NCBI GenBank assembly: GCA_951812925.1
Contig: OX638371.1
Span: 78,377,697 to 78,441,696, forward strand
Direction: 5' to 3'
From: Calliopum simillimum
Lineage: Eukaryota > Arthropoda > Insecta > Diptera > Lauxaniidae
Length of the DNA: 64,000 bases
Positions within the stretch are counted from its first letter, which is position 1. Each line of letters begins with the position of its first letter. This document shows, one piece after another, positions 50,901 to 55,673 of the stretch. The position numbers and the translations under genes were made by a program. Below the pieces are notes generated by a model, which saw nothing but the letters and a program-made list of their open reading frames with translations, was not told the origin of the DNA and did no database searches.

Positions 50901-53900
50901 TATTCAAACTTTTATTTTGAAAAAGTTTCTTATTTGCCAAGCAACATTAAAGTTGCTTCCCCCTTTCGTCGTATATTAACTTCTTACAATCGGTTTTATT
51001 TATCACACATACAAGTTAACGAAAAACTTAAATAAATAGATGTGTTGAAATGATCATTCATACTTAAAAAAATATCGAAAAAGTGTAAAAAGTGTTGAAA
51101 AAGTTTTTGAAAAAATTAAAAATTGTTTACAATCCGAAAATTTTTTTTTAAAAAGCTGAAAATAATCACAAGTTAAAAGATTGTGTGCTGAAAAAATCGG
51201 AAAATGTTGAAAATGTAGAAAGGTGTTTTATAATTCGAATGGTAACAGTCAAGACATCGGTAAAGATGATAGGTAGAACAATTTCAAATCAAATAATGTG
51301 AAAAATGGTGGAAAACAGCTAAAAACTTTCAAAAAGTTGACATAATCAATAAATCTTTAAGATTAAAAAGTTTCGTAAATGTCGTAAATGTTGATGAAAT
51401 CTACCAAGGTTGAAATATTATAAGGGTCTTGAAAATTTCAAAGGTTATTTAGAAGTTTAGAAAGAAGGGAAAGTTCGACAAAGTTACAAAGATATGTACG
51501 ATATGGGCTAAAAAAGTAGATATCTTTGCTCAAAAGAGTAAAAATTTGCTGTTTTGGTGCATATTTTAAGCTATGTATATCACTCTTGCAACAAACAGTA
51601 AAATTCAATAAATTCATAATCTTATAAATAAGAAAATTAGAAAAGGTTGACACTATTGCAAAATATTAAAAGAATTGATAGACTTTTGAACAGTTGAAAA
51701 TGATTGATAAAAAGTTTTGAAAAAAACGAAAAAATTAAAAAAAAAAATCAAAAATAGGTGTTCCAAAACTCACGCCATAATTGCCGCGATCAACTGTTGG
51801 CAGCGAAAAATCATTTTGATAACTAAGAATTCAAGATTAGTAAAAATGGAACACTATTTGAATAAACATCGCGTTTTCATTGTTGAGCAATATTTCAAAA
51901 ATAATGAAAATTTGGTTGTTACAATTCGCAAATTTCGCACAAAATATGGTGGTTTCTTATTTCAAAGTTGTCAGTTGTCAAACTGTTCTCTTTTTTTGAC
52001 TAGCAACACTTTACCGCACAAATGGGGGTAAATTCAAATCTTGCGTGAATTATGGGACACTCTTTATTTTTAATCACATAATTTTTTTTTAATTTTTTGA
52101 ACAGCTTGGGATTTTATCTACAACAATACTTCAACATTTTTAAAAAAAAAAAATCCTATTCAAAAAATGCGTATGAGACTCTTTTGAGTGATATCATCAA
52201 GAGTGGCGATGAAGTGTTAGTCAAATACTTCGTAACTTCGGTCTATCAAAAGTAGCCAAATACGAAGTAAATTAAAAATTAAATCTTTGACGAAAGGATC
52301 TGCATATTTTCTACAGAGATATACTTCACAGAGCAAAGAAAAAACCACGTTTGTGAGTGTTTTAACTATGTTTCGTTGCTAAATCACCTTCGAACGTGGT
52401 TGAAACTTATTCAACAAATCTGGTTGCCAAGCGTTGATAAATCCATATCAGCAACGAAACGTAGTCAAAACACACACGAAGCGTTGTTGAACTAAAATTA
52501 GCAACGAAGCATAGTTAAAACACTCACGAAACGTAGTTAAATCCAAATCACCTCATTTCTAAGCAAATAGACTTTCAGTCAACTTCACAATAATGATGGC
52601 CGTGGCTGAGATGCTAACGTCCGCATCTATCAACACGACAGGTTCCAGGTTCAAATCTCCCCAATATCAAACAGAAAAAATTTTATTTAAAGCATAAAAT
52701 TAAAAATAAAAAAGATAATATAATGTCAGTTTTATTTGTCGTTGACAGGAAAAAATTAATTCAAAAACTTTTTTTCTTTTAGGAACTTGCGTTGCTAAAT
52801 CACTCACAAACGTAGTTGAAACCCATTTAGCAATGCGCGTCGTTAAAATTGCCACAAACGAGCCATGTTCAAAATTTGTACCTTTCCTAAAACAGCACAG
52901 AGTGCCTTTATATTTCTGGCCCGATTTAGCATATGCCACTATAGAAAAAAGGCCCACCCAACGGTCCAGAACTCCGGCCTGTGGAGAGATATTGGGAGCT
53001 GAATTGAATTGAAGAACACAGGAAGGTTATCCCAGAACTTGTCTGACTTCGTAAATGAACCGGCTACTCCAAAAAGGTAACGGAAACAACTATAAAATCG
53101 TTAATGACAGGATTCCCAGGAAAAGGTGGATAGATTTATGAATTCCGATTAATATTCCAATATTTTAATGTTTAATGAATTTCTATAATATATTAATAAA
53201 TTCACATATTTTTAAGAATTTTTCAATTAAACGGTGTAAGTTTTATTTAACTTTAAGCGTGTATTAGTTTTTTCGACACACTCTTTATTTCTTTTATTTA
53301 GATGAGAAATAATGTAACCAAATTTATAATTTTTCATTTAAAAATAAGAAACCATACCATTTAAATAAGATGCATGTTGTTTCCACAGCTGTTGCACTTG
53401 AAATTGTGTCCAACGATTATTTTCATCAATGATAACATTATTGTTGTTGTTATTATTATTGTTGTTGTTGTTGTTATTGTTCTGCTGATTGATGACACCA
53501 ATTAAATTATTGACAACATTATTGTTACTATTGTTGTTGTTACCGGCTAAGAGATTATTATTGGGAGTTGCGGGATTGTTATTATTATTGCCATTGCCAT
53601 TTAAATTGCCCGCATTAACAATATTCTGTTGCTGCTGCTGTTGTTGCTGTTGCTGCTGATTACCAACAACAATATTGTTAGCACTTGCAACAACAACTGC
53701 AGCAGCATTTACATTTGCTAAATGTTGCAAATGATGATGCAACAATTGACTACTGGGTGGTAAATTGCCAACTAAATTGCTGCCTAAATTATTGATAGTT
53801 TGTTGCAATTGTGTATTGGCTGCAGCAGCAACAGCAACTTGTTGCATGCTATTACGCAAAGAGTGGCTATTGTTGTTGTTGTTATTGCCGCCATTGAGAT

Positions 53901-54324
53901 TCAGACTTGTGTTGTTGCTGTTGCTATTAATTATATTTTGCTGAGTGTTGCTACCAACACCGCCACCGCCGCCACTTAAAATGTTGCTACCAGCTAAAAG
54001 ATGTGGCAAATTGTGTACAACTTGCAATGGTAGGCTACTAAGTGGTGGCAATGCTGTTGTTGTATTTGTTGTTGTCGCTGTTTGTTGCAACGGTTGCATT
54101 GCACCGACTAACAATTGTTGCTGCTGCTGTTGGTGTGCATTTTGTTGCTGCTGTTGCTGCTGCTGTTGTACATTTTGTTGTAATATTTGCAAATGATGCT
54201 GTTGCTGTTGTAGGGTATTTGTATTGTTGTTGTTGTTGCTAGTATTGCCATTATTGTTGCTGTTGTTGTTGCCATTATTGCCAAGCTGCAGCGTTGGCGG
54301 CGGCAATTGATATTCCATTCTCAT
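17258..54324 (-). CDS. Pdp1: PAR-domain bZIP transcription factor Pdp1, five coding exons
   Basis: Spliced minus-strand gene: join of 54324-53358, 25459-25317, 23138-22913, 19444-19203 and 17344-17258 (1665 nt, 554 residues plus TAA). All joins keep phase and use GT/AG sites. The carboxy end has the PAR region (about residues 465-493), a basic region with the [13 protein letters not shown] signature (about 498-510) and a leucine zipper to the end at FQDV. Residues about 350-390 carry the conserved LWDKTLP and YADLDEFL blocks shared with vertebrate TEF/HLF/DBP. The amino third is Asn/Gln-rich. In Drosophila, Pdp1 is a nuclear DNA-binding activator; its long isoform works with Vrille on Clk in the circadian loop, other isoforms act in fat body and muscle. 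Introns are 27.9, 2.2, 3.5 and 1.9 kb. Alternative first exons known in Drosophila were not identified here. Two ATGs (54324 and 54318) are possible starts; the second has the better context (A at -3, G at +4). Confidence 0.9.
18240..18412. mobile_element. Palindromic MITE (ACCCGAAAAGCT family), copy 1
   Basis: Contains TTTTTACCCGAAAAGCTTTC at the left and GAGCTTTTCGGGTAAAACCT at the right, plus a middle half-copy (ACCCAAAAAGCTCTCGTTTA). Outer ends TTCGTTTAT and GTAAACGAA pair. Family not recognised. Confidence 0.5.
19029..19135. mobile_element. Short palindromic MITE (GTTATCGTGAAT family), copy 2
   Basis: 107 bp in Pdp1 intron 4, 67 bp from exon 4. GGGAGTTATCGTGAAT pairs perfectly with ATTCACGATAACTCCC. 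The inner GGGAATTTTCTCAAACTGC pairs with GCAGTTTAAGAAAACTCC. Confidence 0.7.
19203..19444 (-). CDS. Pdp1: Pdp1 coding exon 4: PAR domain and basic region
   Basis: 242-nt exon from acceptor TTGCAG|CG to donor AGAA|GTGAGT; residues 447-526 after a split Thr codon. It carries the proline- and acid-rich (PAR) extension ([20 protein letters not shown], then [11 protein letters not shown]), the DNA-contacting basic region ([20 protein letters not shown]) and the start of the zipper ([14 protein letters not shown]). The Asn-x-x-Ala-Ala-x-x-Ser-Arg signature of bZIP contact residues is intact. This is the most conserved exon and the firmest identification in the window. Confidence 0.97.
20336..20425. 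mobile_element. Palindromic MITE (ACCCGAAAAGCT family), copy 2
   Basis: About 90 bp. AAGTTTTTACCCGAAAAGCT pairs with AGCTATTCGGGTAAAAACTT. In Pdp1 intron 3. Confidence 0.6.
20426..20700. other. Short GC-richer stretch, unidentified
   Basis: 20438-20525 is GC-rich in an AT-rich intron (TCCCCGGGTTATCATACCC ... CCGCCGCGATGGGTCG), followed by an A run. It may be part of a retroelement; I recognise nothing specific. Confidence 0.3.
20809..21613 (+). mobile_element. mini-me/DINE-1 (Helentron-type) element, copy A, nested in mariner
   Basis: 805 bp from ATACCCTACACCCAGGGTAT to CCCTTACTAG. It has the dipteran mini-me core: TATATATATTCTTGATCAGC, a GAGT(T/C)GATATAGCCATGTC segment and a (GTCT/GGCT)n microsatellite at 20938-20978. 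Three ~141-bp units carry GGGCGTGGCACC (about 21236, 21379 and 21520). Near the 3' end is a hairpin TTTGGCC-A-GGCCAAA (21582-21596), 17 bases before the end. Subterminal ATACCCTACAC pairs with GTGTAGGGTAT. These fit Helentron-derived DINE-1 elements. Confidence 0.75.
21659..21980 (+). pseudogene. Mariner transposase amino-terminal remnant
   Basis: Reads [20 protein letters not shown] then SQQ, stop, [10 protein letters not shown]. This is the helix-turn-helix start of an irritans-type mariner transposase, with further frameshifts. The catalytic part is absent. Close relative of the copy at 32093-32482. Confidence 0.75.
22913..23138 (-). CDS. Pdp1: Pdp1 coding exon 3
   Basis: 226-nt exon from acceptor CAATAG|TATGCT to donor TCAA|GTAAGT. 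It encodes [16 protein letters not shown], completing the conserved PAR-family block begun in exon 2. A Gly/His/Ser-rich linker with repeated LGH and SLG motifs follows, then the basic stretch [13 protein letters not shown] and the Pro/Ser-rich end [13 protein letters not shown]. It leaves one base for the next exon. SP dipeptides are possible proline-directed kinase sites; this is inference. Confidence 0.92.
24271..25018 (+). mobile_element. Mariner-like element with broken transposase
   Basis: Ends GGGTGATCCACTA and TAGTGATCAC are imperfect inverted repeats. It encodes the central and carboxy part of a mariner-superfamily transposase on the plus strand in Pdp1 intron 2. About 750 bp; the amino-terminal DNA-binding part is lost. 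Confidence 0.7.
24440..24980 (+). pseudogene. Mariner-superfamily transposase remnant
   Basis: Reads [20 protein letters not shown], then [16 protein letters not shown] with the second catalytic Asp, a stop, then [15 protein letters not shown] with the third Asp, a stop and [19 protein letters not shown]. At least two stop codons. The [20 protein letters not shown] motifs are typical of this insect transposase group. Confidence 0.75.
25317..25459 (-). CDS. Pdp1: Pdp1 coding exon 2
   Basis: 143-nt exon between acceptor AG (25461-25460, after a T-rich tract) and donor CAAG|GTAACA. It encodes residues 323-370, beginning [20 protein letters not shown] and ending [14 protein letters not shown]. 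The LWxKTLP and DxDLK motifs are the conserved amino-terminal block found in TEF/HLF/DBP. It enters in phase 1 and leaves in phase 0, so any alternative first exon of the gene must end in phase 1 to be spliced to it. Confidence 0.92.
25850..26105. repeat. Dispersed repeat (GGCGGCCATTTTAGTA family), copy 2
   Basis: Direct counterpart of 11100-11345, diverged. It lies in Pdp1 intron 1 about 0.4 kb upstream of exon 2. Confidence 0.5.
26285..26862 (+). mobile_element. mini-me/DINE-1 element, copy B, 5'-truncated
   Basis: Starts inside the core (GGAGGCGTGGCAGATATAGA) and ends CCCTTACTAC after GCCAGGCCAAA. Two of the 141-bp units remain (about 26636 and 26776). Confidence 0.7.
27240..27405. repeat. 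Long G runs with adjacent hairpin
   Basis: A run of 16 G at 27263-27278 and one of 10 G at 27356-27365, the latter followed by GAACCCCCAAAAAACCCCCC that can pair back. Not part of a repeat I recognise; the run length may also reflect sequencing error. Confidence 0.5.
28550..28735. repeat. Degenerate repeat with GGCGTGrCACCGCCCA
   Basis: Two units about 117 bp apart (GGGCGTGACACCGCCCA at 28590 and GGGCGTGGCACCGCCCA at 28700), each preceded by a GTTTCrGAGATA string. Similar single motifs at 29925 and 40640. Possibly old relatives of the mini-me internal array. Confidence 0.4.
28868..29246. mobile_element. MITE with TACCCAACGGGAA ends and AAGCTGCTTCC subrepeats
   Basis: 379 bp. The 13-bp ends (28868-28880 and 29234-29246) are perfect inverted repeats. 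Inside, GGAAGCAGCTTCTTGCTTCC and similar GAAGC/GCTTC strings recur, giving many small hairpins. Minus-strand open frames here are chance. Confidence 0.7.
31461..31466. promoter_or_regulatory. CACGTG E-box in Pdp1 intron 1
   Basis: Perfect E-box about 6 kb upstream of exon 2. A single hexamer is weak evidence by itself. About 0.8 kb further upstream of exon 2 (32.2 kb and on) the sequence is mariner. Confidence 0.25.
31915..32655 (-). mobile_element. Mariner (irritans-like) copy with internal deletion, bounded by TA
   Basis: 741 bp with long inverted ends (CGAGGGGCACTTTTTATATT at 31915; complement-like GTGCCCTACG at the other end) and TA on both sides (31913-31914, 32656-32657). Terminal repeats match those of 20700-22174. 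Transposase on the minus strand. Confidence 0.85.
32093..32482 (-). pseudogene. Mariner transposase, amino-terminal DNA-binding part only
   Basis: 129 codons open: [34 protein letters not shown], a [19 protein letters not shown] linker, [20 protein letters not shown] and [20 protein letters not shown]. This is the bipartite helix-turn-helix of an irritans-type mariner. It ends at LSIA before the catalytic domain, and the sequence goes straight to the terminal repeat. Such a truncated protein could bind ends without cutting; inference. Confidence 0.85.
33100..33445 (+). mobile_element. mini-me/DINE-1 fragment, copy C
   Basis: Only the internal array survives: three 140-bp units at about 33128, 33268 and 33408, each with GGGCG(T/C)(G/T)GCACcTCCCATAT. 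No core and no 3' hairpin. Confidence 0.65.
34175..34184. promoter_or_regulatory. Perfect PAR-bZIP/VRI box ATTACGTAAT in Pdp1 intron 1
   Basis: Palindromic ten-mer that fits the VRI/PDP1 (V/P) box consensus RTTAYRTAAY at every base. It is the optimal half-site dimer for the PAR-bZIP and E4BP4/Vrille family. Its presence in Pdp1's own intron would allow auto- or cross-regulation. No experimental support is available here. Confidence 0.4.
34310..34470. repeat. Dispersed repeat (GAGCACAACAAACCAAAACA family)
   Basis: Shares GAGCACAACAAACCAAAACA and a TTTTTGAGATATTCTtAC..CACGATTTTTGAG segment with 41600-41760, same orientation. Shorter matches at 12540-12600 and 29610-29700. Confidence 0.5.
34831..35226 (-). 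mobile_element. Possible solo LTR or similar insertion, with 9-bp flanking repeats
   Basis: On the minus strand the segment starts TGTGGGAACGGAGC and can be read to ...ACTACA, a TG..CA layout with AATAAA signals inside, like a solo LTR of about 387 bp. The 9-mer TAGTATATA occurs at both edges (34833-34841, 35218-35226), which would instead fit an insertion of 376 bp (34842-35217) with a 9-bp duplication. No coding sequence. Confidence 0.4.
36648..36659. promoter_or_regulatory. NRF1/Ewg-type palindrome
   Basis: TGCGCACGCGCA fits the NRF1 consensus YGCGCAYGCGCR at all twelve positions. In flies the NRF1 relative is Erect wing. It sits in CpG-poor AT-rich intron, which makes it stand out. One of six related motifs in the Pdp1 first intron. 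Confidence 0.4.
37338..37875. repeat. Foldback array of GGACATAATCCCC and its complement
   Basis: Fourteen copies of a 12-13-bp motif: six as GGACATAATCCC(C) (about 37338, 37353, 37402, 37449, 37776, 37824) and eight as GGGGATTATGTCC (about 37377, 37425, 37464, 37729, 37752, 37800, 37848, 37862). They lie in two clusters around a centre with GCGGCCGAAGACCGCCGCG and GCGGCCGCAGGCCGC. Nearly every copy can pair with a neighbour of opposite sense. Small frames made by the motif read GHNPHF or MGIMSE but are by-products. Confidence 0.8.
37983..38870 (+). mobile_element. mini-me/DINE-1 element, copy D, full length
   Basis: 888 bp from ATACCCTACACCCAGG to CCCTTACTAG. It has the core with TTCTTGATCAGCATCACC, four array units (about 38396, 38538, 38660 and 38774; spacing 114-142 bp) and a degenerate 3' hairpin (TTTGACCAGACTAAA). 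Confidence 0.75.
38889..39602 (+). mobile_element. mini-me/DINE-1 element, copy E, 3'-truncated
   Basis: Begins ATACCCTACACCCAGG only 18 bp after the end of copy D, in the same orientation. Three array units (about 39283, 39425, 39558). The 3' hairpin and CTAG are missing. Confidence 0.7.
40000..40394 (+). mobile_element. Helitron-like non-autonomous element, copy 1
   Basis: Matches 61367-61774 over about 390 bp. It ends with the hairpin TGGTCAAA-T-TTTGACCA (40365-40381) followed by 13 bases to CTAG (40391-40394). The left end (TATTAATACGCAAGA) is less well kept and lacks the TC start. Confidence 0.55.
41177..41393. promoter_or_regulatory. Two NRF1/Ewg-type motifs 200 bp apart
   Basis: TGCGCATGCG at 41177-41186 and the palindrome GCGCATGCGC at 41384-41393. 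Both match the core of the NRF1 site. Between them the sequence is host-like with CAA-rich stretches and no repeat I recognise. Confidence 0.35.
41600..41765. repeat. Dispersed repeat (GAGCACAACAAACCAAAACA family), copy 2
   Basis: Counterpart of 34310-34470, including TCGAGATATTCTAACC and AAACACGATTTTTGAG. Not recognised. Confidence 0.5.
43730..43741. promoter_or_regulatory. NRF1/Ewg-type palindrome (perfect)
   Basis: TGCGCATGCGCA, a perfect palindrome and a full match to YGCGCAYGCGCR. It lies in a small GC-richer island (about 43.7-43.8 kb) with GCGGCGGCG and TGCGCATTC alongside. Confidence 0.4.
44299..44640 (+). pseudogene. Mariner-superfamily transposase carboxy fragment
   Basis: Open for about 100 codons. 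It contains [20 protein letters not shown] and [20 protein letters not shown] then [14 protein letters not shown]. The second and third catalytic Asp motifs are present, the first is lost. A relative of the 24.3-25.0 kb element but not the same family. Ends of the element not found. Confidence 0.7.
45528..46345 (+). mobile_element. Helitron-type repeat with ~140-bp internal tandem units
   Basis: The left part (TCTATATATATAAAAATGAA, CGGAAACTACACGGTCGATT) and right part (GGCGAACGAAGTCGCAACCA, near 46307) resemble the ends of common insect Helitron derivatives. Inside, ACAAAAAATATAcAAAATGcTATAT-type units recur at about 45877, 46008 and 46160. An AGGTTAGGTTAGGTTAGGG run lies at about 45698. Boundaries uncertain. 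Confidence 0.4.
45693..45850 (+). repeat. (GGTTA)n run and SINE-like string
   Basis: TAGGTTAGGTTAGGTTAGGG followed by GGTCCATAGTGATACCACA recalls the head of a tRNA-derived SINE common in flies. Only about 100 bp, no A/B boxes preserved. Confidence 0.35.
47210..47221. promoter_or_regulatory. NRF1/Ewg-type palindrome (perfect)
   Basis: CGCGCATGCGCA matches the NRF1 consensus fully. It is preceded by an ACGACAACG-rich stretch and followed by CGCTACGCGCTGCTG, a GC-rich island of about 100 bp in AT-rich intron. Confidence 0.4.
48240..48790 (+). pseudogene. Possible pogo/Tigger-type transposase tail
   Basis: 48725-48783 reads [19 protein letters not shown] followed by a stop, an AT-hook-like RGRPRK and acidic end similar to carboxy ends of pogo/Tigger transposases. 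The frame is broken upstream. A GGGGTTAAAyAACCA motif occurs at about 48269 and 48603. Identification rests on this short tail only. Confidence 0.3.
48378..48383. promoter_or_regulatory. CACGTG E-box in Pdp1 intron 1
   Basis: Perfect E-box inside the longer palindrome ACACGTGT. It lies in a stretch that may be transposon-derived, so relevance to Pdp1 is uncertain. Confidence 0.25.
50419..50430. promoter_or_regulatory. NRF1-like motif, one mismatch
   Basis: TGCGCAGGCGCG matches YGCGCAYGCGCR at eleven of twelve positions. It follows a TTTTTCACTTTCATTAAAG string that also occurs near other islands in this intron. Confidence 0.3.
51758..52060 (+). mobile_element. Internally deleted mariner-like element
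   Basis: 303 bp. Imperfect inverted ends GTGTTCCAAAACTCACGC at 51758 and the complement of GTGTCCCATAATTCACGC ending at 52060. Between them is the start of a transposase: [20 protein letters not shown] then [16 protein letters not shown] (51846-51954), a mariner-superfamily helix-turn-helix start, then nothing more. Confidence 0.7.
52340..52870 (+). mobile_element. Element with tRNA-like core and AACGTAGTT repeats
   Basis: Five or more variants of GCAACGAAACGTAGTTAAA / AACTATGTTTCGTTGCTAAA lie in 52350-52545 in both senses, with further copies at 52790-52850. Between them 52597-52672 is tRNA-like: GTGGCTGAGATGCTAACG and a good B box GGTTCAAATCT (52648-52658). Short T/A run follows. Not recognised as a named family. 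Confidence 0.5.
53358..54324 (-). CDS. Pdp1: Pdp1 first coding exon, Asn/Gln-rich amino-terminal region
   Basis: Open frame of 322 codons plus one base. It begins at ATG 54324 ([10 protein letters not shown]) and ends at the donor ATG|GTATGG, last exon base 53358. The frame is open upstream to a TAG at 54391-54393 but has no earlier ATG, so translation starts at 54324 or at the ATG six bases on. Composition is dominated by Asn and Gln runs encoded by AAC/AAT and CAA/CAG, with blocks of Ala and Val, and a stretch of 15 or more Asn near its end. It closes with [19 protein letters not shown], which looks like a folded conserved block. The phase (one base left over) fits the acceptor of exon 2 exactly, giving a Gly codon at the join. 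Assignment to Pdp1 rests on strand, phase and the resemblance to the long Drosophila isoforms. A separate gene is unlikely because no stop closes the frame before the donor. Confidence 0.82.
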
Positions 54325-54431
54325 TGAAGCGCTTTTTTCGCATAGAGATGCGCGCGCGTTTCTATGCAATTTGTACCACTGTGCAGAGTGCTAAGTATGG
54401 TGCGTGGTGTATGTGTTTGTCTCTTTCTACG

Positions 54432-54437
54432 CACGTG
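54432..54437. promoter_or_regulatory. CACGTG E-box just upstream of the Pdp1 long-isoform ATG
   Basis: Perfect palindromic E-box, 108 bases upstream of the first candidate ATG of Pdp1, followed at once by a CpG-containing CCGCATGCGT string. Perfect CACGTG is the CLK/CYC target in fly clock genes, and Drosophila Pdp1 is a known CLK/CYC target. The site may lie in the promoter or the 5' UTR; the start of transcription is unknown. Confidence 0.5.
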
Positions 54438-55673
54438 CCGCATGCGTACAGTAGGTATGGTGTTTTGTTGTTGGGGATTATGACGCGGGGGTTTTTTGCC
54501 GGTTTTTTAATTTTTTAATTTTTACTTTTTGATTTCTTTTTTTCAAGAACTAAAAACAAAAGCTTTTGTTTCTTTTTTACTTTTGTTTTGATCTTTTTCC
54601 TTTTGTTATAGACTTTCGCAATAGTTCTAGCGAAGCATTTGTTGTTTTTTTTTTTATTTTGTTTTGTTGTTATTTATTGTCACAGCTTTTATTTGTAAAG
54701 CTTTTTATTCTAAAGCTTTTTTTTTTGCACATTTGTTTGTTTTTGCTTTTTGTTTTTATTTTTCTAATTTTCAATTAAATTCTTTTTTCGCAAATTCCTT
54801 TTGGTTTTTTCTAATTTTCTCACGTTGTTTGCACTGTGGGGTTGTTTGTTGCCTTTGGGTGGGTGGTGGAAATGTTTGACCTTGAATGTGTCACGCCATG
54901 CGTTGCCAGACTAAAGCAAAAATGCAAATAAAATACAAAATAAAATAAAACATGAAATGAGCAAATAATATTGAAAAGCTTTGTTCGATCAAGTGTTTCA
55001 CATGTTCATACGATCGTTCTTCTTCTCCATTTTCTTAGATTTTTTGTCATTTGAGGTTTTTTTTTTTGTATTGTACGGATATGAGAATGGCTTTTATTGT
55101 TATTGCTTGTGCTTTTTATATTGTTTTTATTGTGTTTTATTTGAAGAGCAGTTTAGATAAAAGTTTGTATTATTTTTTTAGTTTTTGCTTGTTGTCTTAA
55201 AATATTTGCACTTTATTTTATATTATGTATATATAATTTAATTCCTTTATATCACTTGCGTTTAAACAATTAGTTTTTTTATTTTTTCAATGAGCAATAT
55301 TCTTTTATTTGCAGTTTTAAAAAATTTTGTTTATGATTTTATTAAAGTAATTATACATATATTTAATTAAATAACAATGATCTATAAGCATCTAGGTAAA
55401 CAACTTGCTATCAGTCAATTAAAAGTTGACAAAAATAAGGAAAAATACATCATCATCAGCAACATAATTCTAAGCAGACGTAAGCTAAATAGCATGAATT
55501 ATAATTTTAAATATCAAGCCGCCTTTGAAAAAGTTTGTGAACTTCGCCAAAGTTTTTATCTCTCTTTATCAACCCTTATAGACAAAAAATTTACTTTCTT
55601 GTCAGAAAAATTTATTTTAATAGATTAAAACAAGCGTGGGTTTTATTTGCTTTGCAAAAAATCAAGTCTAGTC

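Larger units (their letters stand above)
25460..53357 (-). other. Pdp1 intron 1 (27.9 kb), repeat-rich with regulatory islands
   Basis: Intron between the donor after 53358 and the acceptor before 25459. Roughly a third is recognisable repeats, listed separately. Stretches without identifiable repeats or coding potential include about 27.4-28.5, 30.2-31.9, 35.7-37.3, 40.8-41.5, 43.7-44.1, 46.4-47.6, 48.9-51.7 and 52.9-53.3 kb. Several hold CAA/GTT-rich low-complexity sequence, CACTTTCA-like strings and CpG palindromes, which suggests host non-coding regulatory DNA rather than transposons. Alternative first exons may lie here; I could not identify any. Confidence 0.8.

Noticed and set aside
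53945..54242. Plus-strand frames rich in Cys, Val and Leu
   Set aside because: They are the antisense of the CAA/CAG/AAC runs of the Pdp1 exon.
54324..54369. Upstream extension of the first Pdp1 exon frame to 54369
   Set aside because: The codon there is TTG, and no ATG precedes 54324 before the in-frame TAG at 54391-54393, so I start at 54324.
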